Shown piece after piece: positions 9,406 to 18,225 of a DNA stretch of 64,000 nucleotides. The notes beneath the pieces were generated by a model. That model did not search any database, was not told the origin of the DNA, and was given only the letters and a program-made list of their open reading frames with translations. How positions within the stretch are numbered: the first letter of the stretch is position 1; every line of letters starts with the position of its first letter. Made by a program: the position numbers and the translations under genes. The stretch is from Rhizobium sp. 9140 (GTDB taxonomy: Bacteria; Pseudomonadota; Alphaproteobacteria; Rhizobiales; Rhizobiaceae), in NCBI RefSeq assembly GCF_900067135.1, contig NZ_FJUR01000001.1, positions 3,512,001 through 3,576,000 of the forward strand, in the 5' to 3' direction.

Positions 9406-10809
9406 ATGGCTGACGGCGCTTCCGAGACGAAAACCTCCAACCAGATGTGGGGCGGTCGTTTCGCGTCCGGACCCGATGCCATCATGGAGGAGATAAACGC
9501 CTCCATCGGCTTCGACAAGAAGCTCTATGCGCAGGATATCAGAGGCTCGAAGGTCCATGCCGAGATGCTGGCCCATCAGGGCATCATTTCCGGCACCGAC
9601 AAGGATGCCATTCTCGGTGGCCTCGACACGATCCTGTCGGACATCGAAGCCGGAACCTTCGAATTCTCCCGCCGCCTCGAAGACATCCACATGAACGTCG
9701 AATCGCGGCTGGCGACGCTGATCGGCCCTGCTGCCGGCCGGCTGCACACCGCGCGCTCGCGCAACGATCAGGTCGCGCTCGACTTCCGCCTCTGGGTCAA
9801 GGAAGAGTTGCAGAAGGTCGAGACCGCGCTGACGCGCCTGATCGCCGCCTTCCTCGACCGCGCCGAGGAACATGCCGATACGGTCATGCCGGGCTTCACC
9901 CATCTGCAGACGGCCCAGCCGGTGACCTTCGGCCATCACTGCATGGCCTATGTCGAGATGTTCGGCCGCGACCGTGCCCGCGTGCGGCATGCCATCGAGC
10001 ACATGGACGAAAGCCCGATCGGTGCGGCCGCACTCGCCGGCACCGGCTTTCCGATCGACCGGCACATGACGGCGAAGGCGCTCGGCTTCTCCGGCCCGAC
10101 ACGCAATTCCATCGACACGGTCTCCGACCGGGATTTCGCGCTGGAGTTCCTGTCGATCGCGGCGATCTCCGCCACCCATCTGTCGCGCCTTGCCGAAGAG
10201 ATCGTCATCTGGTCGACGCCGCAATTCGGTTTTGTGCGCCTTTCGGATGCCTTCTCCACCGGCTCTTCCATCATGCCGCAGAAGAAGAACCCGGATGCCG
10301 CCGAACTGGTGCGCGCCAAGACCGGCCGCATCAACGGCTCGCTGATCGCGCTTCTCACCATCATGAAGGGCCTGCCGCTCGCCTATTCCAAGGACATGCA
10401 GGAAGACAAGGAACAGGTCTTCGACAGCGCGGAGAGCCTGGAGCTGGGCCTTGCCGCCATGACCGGCATGGTCCGCGACATGACCATCAACACCGACCGG
10501 ATGAAAAAGGCAGCAGGCTCCGGCTTCTCCACCGCGACCGACCTTGCCGACTGGCTGGTCCGCGAAGCCGGCCTGCCCTTCCGCGACGCGCACCACGTCA
10601 CCGGCCGCGCCGTGGCGCTGGCCGAAGGCAAGGGTTGCGACCTTGGCGAACTCAGCCTCGAAGACCTCCAGGCCATTCACGATGCGATCACCGACAAGGT
10701 CTTCGATGTCCTGACCGTCGAGGCCTCCGTCGCCAGCCGCACCTCCTTCGGCGGAACGGCCCCGGCCGAAGTCCGCCGCCAGATCGCCTGGTGGCGCGCG
10801 CGCAACTGA
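9406..10809 (+). CDS. argH: Argininosuccinate lyase
   Basis: Last enzyme of arginine synthesis, splitting argininosuccinate into arginine and fumarate; 467 residues, the usual length. The fumarase/aspartase superfamily signature [12 protein letters not shown] is near residues 286-297, and TARSRNDQ with the substrate-binding Ser/Arg/Asn near 117-124. [20 protein letters not shown] near the start is the ArgH N-terminal motif. It is the first gene of an apparent argH-lptM-lysA group, although a hairpin at 10839 may reduce read-through. Confidence 0.97.
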   Translation: MADGASETKTSNQMWGGRFASGPDAIMEEINASIGFDKKLYAQDIRGSKVHAEMLAHQGIISGTDKDAILGGLDTILSDIEAGTFEFSRRLEDIHMNVESRLATLIGPAAGRLHTARSRNDQVALDFRLWVKEELQKVETALTRLIAAFLDRAEEHADTVMPGFTHLQTAQPVTFGHHCMAYVEMFGRDRARVRHAIEHMDESPIGAAALAGTGFPIDRHMTAKALGFSGPTRNSIDTVSDRDFALEFLSIAAISATHLSRLAEEIVIWSTPQFGFVRLSDAFSTGSSIMPQKKNPDAAELVRAKTGRINGSLIALLTIMKGLPLAYSKDMQEDKEQVFDSAESLELGLAAMTGMVRDMTINTDRMKKAAGSGFSTATDLADWLVREAGLPFRDAHHVTGRAVALAEGKGCDLGELSLEDLQAIHDAITDKVFDVLTVEASVASRTSFGGTAPAEVRRQIAWWRARN

Positions 10810-10838
10810 GGCAACCCCGTCTCGAGCCGACATCGATC

Positions 10839-10866
10839 CCCGGGGAAACCCATCATTTTCCCCGGG
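10839..10866 (+). terminator. Hairpin after argH, possible attenuating terminator
   Basis: Perfect 10-bp stem CCCGGGGAAA (10839-10848) with TTTCCCCGGG (10857-10866) and an 8-base loop, 30 bases after the argH stop. No T run follows, so termination may be weak or act as an mRNA end protector. Confidence 0.4.
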
Positions 10867-10948
10867 CGATCCATCAGAATTTCGAACGTGCGCGGTCCTG
10901 GAAAAACAGCTAAGAGGAACCGCCCGCCTTCGCAAAGGACCCGCGACG

Positions 10949-11305
10949 ATGACATTCCGGACTGCCGCCCTGACGGCGCTGCTTCTGACGGCAACGGTGC
11001 TGACGGCCTCCGGCTGCGGCCGCAAGGGAGATCTCGAACGTCCGAGCGTCGCCCGCGAGCAGGCTGCGAAGGAGGCGGGGAACACGACCCGTACGCCATC
11101 CGCCGCCCCGTCCGGGCTTGTGCGCCCGGCAAGCGGCGCCGCACCGGCCAGCTCCGCCGTGACCGGCAACGCATCCAGCCAGACGACGGCCGTCACGCAG
11201 ATGAACGTCGTTCCCGGATCGGACAACGCAGCCGCCCGCAGCGGCCGCACCGGCGACCAGACCGACGTTCCCGAGCGCCCCTTCCTCCTCGATCCGCTGC
11301 TCTGA
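10949..11305 (+). CDS. lptM: Small lipoprotein of the LptM/YifL type
   Basis: A 118-residue secreted lipoprotein. The signal peptide ends in the lipobox TASGC with Cys23, directly followed by GRKGDLERP, the short conserved motif of YifL/LptM proteins, which in E. coli assist LptD-LptE assembly of the LPS translocon. The remainder is low-complexity Ala/Ser/Thr/Pro-rich. Location between argH and lysA matches the yifL position before lysA-type genes in many proteobacteria. The symbol is by context and motif. Confidence 0.8.
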   Translation: MTFRTAALTALLLTATVLTASGCGRKGDLERPSVAREQAAKEAGNTTRTPSAAPSGLVRPASGAAPASSAVTGNASSQTTAVTQMNVVPGSDNAAARSGRTGDQTDVPERPFLLDPLL

Positions 11306-11327
11306 CAGCCATCTCAAGGCCCATCCC

Positions 11328-12602
11328 GTGAATCATTTCGAATATCGCGACGGCGTTCTGCATGCGGAAGACGTGCCGGTCACCGACATCGCCCGCGCCG
11401 TCGGCACGCCCTTCTATTGCTATTCCACCGCGACGCTGGAGCGGCACTACGCCGTCTTCGCAAAGGCCTTCGACGGCATCGACGCGCTCGTCTGTTATGC
11501 GATGAAGGCGAATTCCAACCAGGCCGTCCTCAAGACGCTCGGCCGCCTCGGCGCCGGCATCGACGTGGTCTCCGGCGGCGAGCTCGCCCGCGCGCTGGCG
11601 GCGGGCATTCCGGCCGAGCGCATCATGTTCTCCGGCGTCGGCAAGACGGCGGGCGAGATGGATCTGGCGCTGGCCGCCGGCATCTACTGCTTCAACGTCG
11701 AGTCCGAGCCGGAGCTCGAAGTCCTCAACGCCCGCGCCGTACGGCTGAACCGTCAGGCGCACGTCTCCTTCCGCATCAATCCGGATGTGGACGCGAAGAC
11801 CCACGCGAAGATCTCGACCGGCAAGAAGGAAAACAAATTCGGCATCGGCTATGAGCGCGCCCGCGCGGTCTACGCCCATGCAGCGACGCTTCCCGGCATC
11901 AAGGTCACCGGCATCGACATGCATATCGGCAGCCAGATCACCGATCTGCAACCGTTCGAGGATGCCTTCAAGGTGCTGCGCGATCTCGTGGAAACGTTGC
12001 GGGCCGATGGCCACGTCATCGACCATGTCGATGTCGGCGGCGGCCTCGGCGTACCCTACAAGGAAGACAACAATCCACCGCCCTTGCCCGATGCTTATGC
12101 GGCGATCGTCAAGGACCAGCTCGCCGGCCTCGGCTGCCGCATCGTCATGGAGCCCGGCCGCCTGATCGTCGGCAATGCCGGTATTCTGGTCACCGAGACG
12201 ATCTATGTGAAGGATGGCGGGTCGAAGACTTTCGTCATCGTCGATGCCGCGATGAACGACCTCATCCGCCCGACCCTCTATGAGGCCTATCACGAGATCC
12301 GCCCTGTGCGGATCTCTGCCGCCAATGCGCCGCGTATCCGGGCGGACGTGGTCGGCCCGGTCTGCGAGACCGGCGATTATCTGGGGCTCGACCGTGAGAT
12401 GGCCATGCCGCGTGCCGGCGATCTGTTCGCCGTCAGCACGGCCGGCGCCTATGGCGCCGTGCAGGCGGGCACCTACAATTCGCGGCTGCTGGTGCCGGAG
12501 GTGCTCGTCAAGGGCAACCGCTTCCACGTCGTGCGGCCCCGCACCACCATCGAAGACCTGATCGGCCTCGACAGCCTGCCGGATTGGCTTTCGCAAGACT
12601 GA
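11328..12602 (+). CDS. lysA: Diaminopimelate decarboxylase
   Basis: PLP-dependent fold-III decarboxylase that makes L-lysine from meso-diaminopimelate; 424 residues. The PLP lysine is Lys60 in CYAMKANSN. GIGSQ-type phosphate-loop residues appear as HIGSQI, and GGGLGVPY is the glycine loop. The second-subunit cysteine motif is CETGDYLG. The start is GTG at 11328, 22 bases after the lptM stop. The length and motifs match LysA and not arginine or carboxynorspermidine decarboxylases. Confidence 0.96.
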   Translation: MNHFEYRDGVLHAEDVPVTDIARAVGTPFYCYSTATLERHYAVFAKAFDGIDALVCYAMKANSNQAVLKTLGRLGAGIDVVSGGELARALAAGIPAERIMFSGVGKTAGEMDLALAAGIYCFNVESEPELEVLNARAVRLNRQAHVSFRINPDVDAKTHAKISTGKKENKFGIGYERARAVYAHAATLPGIKVTGIDMHIGSQITDLQPFEDAFKVLRDLVETLRADGHVIDHVDVGGGLGVPYKEDNNPPPLPDAYAAIVKDQLAGLGCRIVMEPGRLIVGNAGILVTETIYVKDGGSKTFVIVDAAMNDLIRPTLYEAYHEIRPVRISAANAPRIRADVVGPVCETGDYLGLDREMAMPRAGDLFAVSTAGAYGAVQAGTYNSRLLVPEVLVKGNRFHVVRPRTTIEDLIGLDSLPDWLSQD

Positions 12603-12752
12603 GCGAGCCGGCGAGCGACGGGGAGCACGTTCACGATTGCGTTCTCGCCCTCGTCTTCGCCACAAACAATGGTATCCTTGGCCTGCAAACGGGCCTTGGG
12701 CGCGCGGGAATCGCGTGACGAGAGGCTCTGAAACATAAGCAGGACGGTACGG

Positions 12753-15440
12753 ATGGCAGAATTCCGGCGGCAGACGAATTCAGACGGCAAAGACCGCACG
12801 TCCGGCATGGCGCGCGCGCTGGCCCGGAAGCGCGGCTTTGCGCGCTTCGTCATCATTGCCGAGCGTTTGGCACCGCGCGCCCTTCCGCCCATTGCCGTCG
12901 CCTTCCTGTTCCTGTCCGCAGCCTGGTTCGGCCTCTTCCGCACCGTGCCGCCGCTGGTGCATGCCGGCCTGCTGCTCGCCTTCGTCCTTGCCTTCATCGC
13001 GGCTCTCGTACCCGTCTTCCGCGTCCGCCTGCCCGATACGCACGAGGCGGATCGACTTCTCGAAGAGCGCAACGCCCTGCCGCATCAGGCTATCGGCGTT
13101 CAGCACGACAGACCGGCGACCGGCGGCGCCTTCGGGCAGGCGCTCTGGCTCGAGCACCAGAGCCGCATGGCCCGGATGATCGGCGCGCTCGAAGCCGGCC
13201 TGCCGCGCCCTGATATCGCGCGCCATGACAGCCTCGGCCTGCGCGCCCTGCCGGTCCTCCTCGTCGCCATCGCCTTCGCCTATTCCTATTCCAACCGCGC
13301 CGGGCTCGTATCCGATGCGTTCCGCATTCCCGAAAACATCGTTGCGCCGCCGGATGTGCGCATCGACGCCTGGGTCACGCCGCCCGCCTATACCGGCCGA
13401 GCGCCGGTCTTCCTTACAGGCCGGCAGGACCAGCCGCCGGCAGGCACGGAGCTTCAGGGCACCGAGGCGAGCCTGTTCCGTATCCCGCAGTTCAGCGACG
13501 TCACCGTGCGCGTCACGAGCGCGGGTACGGCCACCGACACCACTGTGACCTTCCTCGACAAGGGTGCGACAGCAGCAACGCCGATCACCCCGCAAAAGCC
13601 GGAAAAGGCGCCCGGTCAGGAGGCTGCGGCCGGCAATGCGGCGCCAGCTCCCGAAGCCGCGGCAAACGCGCCGGTCGACAACAGCACCCATCTCTACAAG
13701 ATAACCCGCGACGGCACGCTAACGGTCGGCAAGGAGACATGGCAGTTCGCCGTCATTCCCGATGCCGTCCCGGACATCGCCTTCGATGGCACCCCGCGCG
13801 CCACGGTCAACGCCGCGCTGGAGATCCCCTTCCTCGCCAGGGACGATTACGGCCTCAGCGAAGCCTTCGCCGAGATCGTGCCGACCGAAGCAGCACCGGC
13901 AGAAGCGACGCCGCTCTATCCCGCGCCCGAATATCGCCTGGACCTGCCCCGCCGCAACGCCAAGGACGCCAAGGCGACCGCCAGCCGGAACCTGTCGGAG
14001 CATCCGCTGGCCGGCAAGCGCGTGCGCATCACGCTGGTCGCACGCGATGCGGCCGGACAGGAAGGCCGCAGCGTACCGCAGGAGATGATCCTGCCCGCCC
14101 GCCGCTTCACTCAGCCGCTCGCCGGTGCCGTGGCGGAGGAGCGTCAGGTGATGGCGCTGAACAGCAAGGACCTGCCCCGCGCCATCGAGCTCAACGACGC
14201 GCTGAACATCCGCCCGGAAGACAATATCCCCAACCTCACCCACTTTCTCCTGCTCCAGTCCGCCAAGGGCCGCATGGAGCTTGCGCGCGACGAGGAGATG
14301 ATGCGCGGCACCGCCGACTATCTCTGGGAAGTCGCGCTCGGCATTGAGGACGGCAATCTGTCACTTGCCGAACGCAATCTGCGCGAAGCCCAGCAGAAGC
14401 TGTCGGACGCGCTGGAGCGCAACGCCTCCGACGAGGAAATCGCCAAGGCGATGCAGGAACTGCGCGAGGCGATGAAGGAATTCATGCAGGCTCTCGCCGA
14501 ACAGGCAATGAAAAACCCGCAAATGGCGGCGCGCCCCAACATGGAGAACATGCTGAGCAGCAAGGATCTGGACAAGATGATGGACCAGATCGAGAACCTC
14601 GCGAAATCCGGCTCGAAGGATCAGGCGCGCCAGATGCTGTCGGAAATGCAGCGGATGATGAACAATCTCCAGGCTGGCCGCTCGCCGCAGGATATGCAGC
14701 AGGGCCAGGACAACAGCGAGATGCGCCAGCAGATGGACAAGCTCGGCCAGCTGATGCAGGAGCAGCAGCGGCTGATGGAACAGACGTTCAAGCATGATCA
14801 GGCCCTGCGCAACCGTATGCAGATGGGCGATCCGTTGACGGACGAGAACCTGTTCGAGCAGCAGCCCGGAGAGCAGAACCAGCAGCAGGGTCAACAACAG
14901 CAGGAACAACAGGGCGGCGACGCGACCGGGCAGATGACAGAGGAGCAACTGCGTCAGGCGCTGAAGGATCTTCAGGGCCAGCAACAGGCTCTGGAAAAGC
15001 AGCTCGGCGAGCTTCAGAAGGGCCTAGAGGGCATGGGCATCAAGCCCGGCAAGGGCTTTGGCCAGGCCGGTCGCGAGATGAAGGGCGCGGCAGGCCAGCT
15101 GGGCGAAGGTCAGGGCGAACAGGCCGTCGGCAGCCAGGGCCGCGCGCTGCAGGCGCTGCGTGAAGGCGCGCAGGACATGATGAACCAGATGAGCCAGGGT
15201 CAGGGCCAAGGGCAAGGTCCCGGCCAGGGCATCCCCCAATACGGCCAGAACGGCCGCGACCCTCTGGGGCGCCGCCAGCAGAACCCCGGCCCGGATTTCG
15301 GCGATCAGGTGAAGGTACCCGACGAGATCGACACCCAGCGCGCCCGCGAAATCCTCGACGAAATCCGCCGCCGGCTCGGCAACAATGTCTCGCCGGAGGT
15401 GGAGCGGCAGTATCTGGAGCGGTTGCTGGATATTCGGTGA
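12753..15440 (+). CDS. TIGR02302-family large membrane protein
   Basis: An 895-residue protein of a family mostly confined to alphaproteobacteria, of unknown function. Two hydrophobic helices lie near residues 44-66 and 70-90, a third near 157-178; a long, probably periplasmic, part follows with DVRIDAWVTPPAYTGR near 200. The region about 500-780 is helical and rich in Glu, Gln, Met and Lys, a likely coiled coil. The stretch 700-830 is very Gln/Gly-rich with GQGQGQGPGQG. The end returns to charged helix (RAREILDEIRRRLG). It stands between lysA and a palindromic repeat. Cell-envelope work is a guess. Confidence 0.85.
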   Translation: MAEFRRQTNSDGKDRTSGMARALARKRGFARFVIIAERLAPRALPPIAVAFLFLSAAWFGLFRTVPPLVHAGLLLAFVLAFIAALVPVFRVRLPDTHEADRLLEERNALPHQAIGVQHDRPATGGAFGQALWLEHQSRMARMIGALEAGLPRPDIARHDSLGLRALPVLLVAIAFAYSYSNRAGLVSDAFRIPENIVAPPDVRIDAWVTPPAYTGRAPVFLTGRQDQPPAGTELQGTEASLFRIPQFSDVTVRVTSAGTATDTTVTFLDKGATAATPITPQKPEKAPGQEAAAGNAAPAPEAAANAPVDNSTHLYKITRDGTLTVGKETWQFAVIPDAVPDIAFDGTPRATVNAALEIPFLARDDYGLSEAFAEIVPTEAAPAEATPLYPAPEYRLDLPRRNAKDAKATASRNLSEHPLAGKRVRITLVARDAAGQEGRSVPQEMILPARRFTQPLAGAVAEERQVMALNSKDLPRAIELNDALNIRPEDNIPNLTHFLLLQSAKGRMELARDEEMMRGTADYLWEVALGIEDGNLSLAERNLREAQQKLSDALERNASDEEIAKAMQELREAMKEFMQALAEQAMKNPQMAARPNMENMLSSKDLDKMMDQIENLAKSGSKDQARQMLSEMQRMMNNLQAGRSPQDMQQGQDNSEMRQQMDKLGQLMQEQQRLMEQTFKHDQALRNRMQMGDPLTDENLFEQQPGEQNQQQGQQQQEQQGGDATGQMTEEQLRQALKDLQGQQQALEKQLGELQKGLEGMGIKPGKGFGQAGREMKGAAGQLGEGQGEQAVGSQGRALQALREGAQDMMNQMSQGQGQGQGPGQGIPQYGQNGRDPLGRRQQNPGPDFGDQVKVPDEIDTQRAREILDEIRRRLGNNVSPEVERQYLERLLDIR

Positions 15441-15459
15441 GGCGTTTGGGGCTGGGTCA

Positions 15460-15618
15460 GCCCCTCATCCGGCTGCCGCCACCTTCTCCCCGCCAGCGGG
15501 GCGAAGGGCGATGCGGCACTCACGCGCGTTAAAGCAGAACCTGGTGAAGATCAGACGGTCACCACAAGTCCCTTCTCCCCGCGCGCGGGGAGAAGGTGGC
15601 GGCAGCCGGATGAGGGGC
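15460..15618. repeat. Palindromic intergenic mosaic element, copy 1 (RIME-like)
   Basis: Two perfect 34-bp inverted arms, 15460-15493 and 15585-15618, flank about 91 bases; each arm end holds a small hairpin of the CTTCTCCCCGC type. The arm at 15460 is identical to that at 30396. The layout recalls the Rhizobium-specific intergenic mosaic elements. It lies between the stops of two convergent genes and may act as a bidirectional terminator. Confidence 0.85.
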
Positions 15619-15644
15619 CGCCGCAACCTCAAATTCGAACAGCC

Positions 15645-16004
15645 TCAAGCCGCCAGAGCCCCCGCAACGGCCTTGCGAATATCCGGCAGGCTGAAGGGCT
15701 TCGCCACGACATCGATGATTTTGTCGGCAAGGTCGTCGGCGCGTTCGCGCTGTTCGGCATAGCCGGTCATCAGCAGGATCTTCAGCTTGGGAAAAGCGGC
15801 GGCAGCTTCGTGCGCAAGGGCGATGCCGTCCATGACGGGCATGCGGATGTCAGAGAGCAGGAGGTCGAACGGGGCGCCGTGCAGGTGCTCGAGGCCTTCG
15901 GCGCCATCGCCGGCCTGCACGACGTCATGCCCATCCATCTGCAACGCGCGCGCAACGAAGCGGCGAAGAGAATCCTCGTCCTCGGTGATCAGGATCTTTG
16001 CCAT
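15645..16004 (-). CDS. cpdR: CpdR-like single-domain response regulator
   Basis: A stand-alone receiver domain of 119 residues. The acid pocket is Glu8-Asp9-Glu10, the phosphorylated residue is Asp52 in LLLSDIRMPVMDG, Thr80 and Lys102 (VVAKPF) complete the site. In Caulobacter and Sinorhizobium CpdR, when unphosphorylated, brings ClpXP to its substrates such as CtrA and is phosphorylated through CckA-ChpT. Two ATGs are adjacent (16007 and 16004); AGGAGG is 5 bases before the second, which I choose. It is monocistronic, convergent with the TIGR02302 gene. Confidence 0.88.
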   Translation of the reverse strand: MAKILITEDEDSLRRFVARALQMDGHDVVQAGDGAEGLEHLHGAPFDLLLSDIRMPVMDGIALAHEAAAAFPKLKILLMTGYAEQRERADDLADKIIDVVAKPFSLPDIRKAVAGALAA

Positions 16005-16093
16005 CATGGCCTCCTACGGTTCGGAAGCCTACAAAGCGCAGAGTTTCCTTTGAAAACCGTAAAGAGGATATGCTTCGAAACAGAGAAGCTCTT

Positions 16094-16645
16094 TCAGATC
16101 TTGTCTGCGTCTCCGGTCACGACACCCACAAAAGGCAACTCGCGGAAGGCGTAGGCGACATCCATGCCGTAGCCGACGACGAAATAATCGGGGCACTCGA
16201 AGCCGACGAAATCCGCCTCGAAATCGACCTCGCGCTTCACCTTCTTGTCGAGAAGAACAGCAATCGACACGGACTTCGCACCGCGCTCCAGCATCAGGTC
16301 GCGGGCGAAGCGGAGCGTCCGGCCGGACTCCAGAATATCGTCGATCAGCAGCACATCCCGGTCACGCGGATCGCTGTCGATATCCTTGATGATCTTGACG
16401 CCACGCGACACGGTGCCGGTGCCATAGCTCGACAGGGTGATGAACTCGACTTCCGGCGCAAGGCCGGCATGATGCATGGCGCGGATGAGGTCGGCTGCGA
16501 AGATGAACGAGCCTTTGAGCACCGAGATGACCAGCAGGTCGTCATTTCGGCCCTTGACGATTTCAGCCGCCATCTCTGTGTTGCGCGTGGCAATCACGTC
16601 CGGCGAAAACAGCGTCTCGATCATCTTTCCGCGAACGACGGGCAT
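16094..16645 (-). CDS. hpt: Hypoxanthine phosphoribosyltransferase
   Basis: Purine-salvage enzyme making IMP or GMP from hypoxanthine or guanine and PRPP; 183 residues. The PRPP-binding motif DVLLIDDILESGRTL is at residues 97-111; VLKGSFIFAADLIR (42-55) is the N-terminal substrate loop region and SSYGTGTVSRG (72-82) the flexible loop. Length is normal for bacterial Hpt. It sits upstream of cpdR on the same strand with an 89-base gap. Confidence 0.94.
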   Translation of the reverse strand: MPVVRGKMIETLFSPDVIATRNTEMAAEIVKGRNDDLLVISVLKGSFIFAADLIRAMHHAGLAPEVEFITLSSYGTGTVSRGVKIIKDIDSDPRDRDVLLIDDILESGRTLRFARDLMLERGAKSVSIAVLLDKKVKREVDFEADFVGFECPDYFVVGYGMDVAYAFRELPFVGVVTGDADKI

Positions 16646-16706
16646 GGCAATGGCTCCAGGCGACGGGACGCCGTCCGGCGTCCTTCAAGGCTTGGCGTTA
16701 GCACAG

Positions 16707-17321
16707 TCAACGCGGCGAAGCACCCGCTGGGCCGAAGGAAATTTGCACGATCGGCGCCGATCCCCCGGCATGCGGCAGGCGTGCGGAGAAGGCGCGGCTT
16801 TCACCCGGAGCCAGCATGCGGCTGCCAGCAAGCTGCCCCTCGGCCGTCATGCGTTGGCCGGAGGCTGCGACATCGACCTTGATATCCGGAATCTCGTGGG
16901 GTGCGGATGTCGCGTTGACCACCGTGCCGTACACGGCGACGACCTTCAGGCCGCTCGCATCCTGAAGGTCCGTGCGCACATCGCCGAAGCCGAGCGCCGG
17001 TGCGGCCTGCGGCGCAGTCGGCGCAAGCGTGATGGCAAGGCTGAAGGCGGCCGCGCAAAGCCCGATCGTCAGGCCTGCGAAAGCGCGCGGCGAGACCGCT
17101 TGCAATGTCCGCTCGAACGACCTCAGGAAACCAGGCCGATGCTCCACGGGCCGGGCCGGAATTGGCGAACGCGGTGCGGCGGCGCGGGAAAGCGGCATTA
17201 CCTCGAAAACGGCATCAACCGCGTCGGTCTGGCGCAGCACGCGCGATGCGGGACGCGTCATGCGTGTCCGTTCCGGCGGCAGGAGATCGATCCCTCGCGA
17301 AGCGCTTGAAAAGCCGGCCAT
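16707..17321 (-). CDS. Single-pass membrane protein, unknown, divergent from ftsEX
   Basis: A 204-residue protein with a basic, proline-rich cytoplasmic N-terminal part, one membrane helix at about 82-101 and a compact C-terminal domain (115-204) with VYGTVVNAT and a predicted beta-sandwich character, similar in plan to the DUF3426 tail of MJ0042-type zinc-finger proteins that often lie beside ftsE in rhizobia. Here no N-terminal Cys-x2-Cys zinc ribbon is present. I start at ATG 17321; the frame stays open to 17417. The function is unknown. Confidence 0.65.
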   Translation of the reverse strand: MAGFSSASRGIDLLPPERTRMTRPASRVLRQTDAVDAVFEVMPLSRAAAPRSPIPARPVEHRPGFLRSFERTLQAVSPRAFAGLTIGLCAAAFSLAITLAPTAPQAAPALGFGDVRTDLQDASGLKVVAVYGTVVNATSAPHEIPDIKVDVAASGQRMTAEGQLAGSRMLAPGESRAFSARLPHAGGSAPIVQISFGPAGASPR

Positions 17322-17565
17322 GCATCGTCCTCCGCCATGTGTTCGTCCGAAGACGACGAAAATCCTTTCCGAAAGGTAAAGGCGAAGGGTTAACAGAACG
17401 GAAATGAAGCCGCACAACGCCCTTGCGAAAGGTCATGACGCCGCCACGGCCCTTAAAGCGACGTTTTTGCATGTGACGTTAAAGGGAATATTAACCAGTG
17501 TTTAACCATGCTGGTCGGATCGCGCCCGCACTTGGCGGTAGAGCGTCCATCTCAGAGGCTGGAAG

Positions 17566-18225
17566 TTGATCCATTTCGAAAACGTCGGATTGCGCTACGG
17601 CATGGGACCGGAAATTCTCCGCGACCTGACCTTCGATATTCCACGCAAATCCTTCCAGTTCCTCACCGGCCCCTCTGGAGCCGGCAAGACGACGCTGCTG
17701 CGCCTTCTGTTCCTGTCGCTGCAGCCGACGCGCGGCCTGATCCGCATGTTCGACCGCAACATCACCGCCATCCCGCGCGACGAACTGCCCATGCTGCGCC
17801 GCCGCGTCGGCATCGTCTTTCAGGATTTTCGCCTGCTCGATCATCTGACGACCTATGAGAACGTCGCGTTGCCGCTGCGCGTTCGGGGCAAGGACGAATC
17901 GTCCTATCGCTCCGACGTGCTGGAGCTTCTTGGTTGGGTCGGCCTTGGCGAGCGAATCAACGTCCTGCCACCGGTTCTCTCGGGCGGTGAAAAACAGCGC
18001 GCCGCCATCGCTCGCGCCCTGATCGACCGGCCCGAGATCCTGCTTGCCGACGAGCCCACCGGCAATGTCGATCCGCCGATGGCCCGCCGCCTGCTCAACC
18101 TCTTCATGGAGCTGAACCGCCTCGGCACCGCCGTCGTCATCGCGACGCACGATCTTTCGCTGATGGATCAGGTGGAAGCGCGCCGCATGATCCTGTCGCA
18201 AGGGCGGCTCGACATCTATGACTGA
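17566..18225 (+). CDS. ftsE: Cell-division ATP-binding protein FtsE
   Basis: ABC-type ATPase of 219 residues that drives FtsX to regulate septal peptidoglycan hydrolysis. Walker A GPSGAGKTT (35-43), signature LSGGEKQ (138-144) and Walker B ILLADEPTG (158-166) are all intact, and IVFQDFRLL (83-91) is the FtsE-type Q-loop. The start is a TTG at 17566. The end overlaps ftsX by 8 bases, so the two are translationally coupled. Confidence 0.96.
   Translation: MIHFENVGLRYGMGPEILRDLTFDIPRKSFQFLTGPSGAGKTTLLRLLFLSLQPTRGLIRMFDRNITAIPRDELPMLRRRVGIVFQDFRLLDHLTTYENVALPLRVRGKDESSYRSDVLELLGWVGLGERINVLPPVLSGGEKQRAAIARALIDRPEILLADEPTGNVDPPMARRLLNLFMELNRLGTAVVIATHDLSLMDQVEARRMILSQGRLDIYD

Noticed and set aside
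9370..11250. 626-codon open frame on the - strand across argH and lptM
   Set aside because: Shadow of argH; low-complexity, no motif.
14840..15240. CAG/GGC-rich repeats, possible simple-sequence repeat
   Set aside because: They are in-frame Gln/Gly codons of the TIGR02302 protein.
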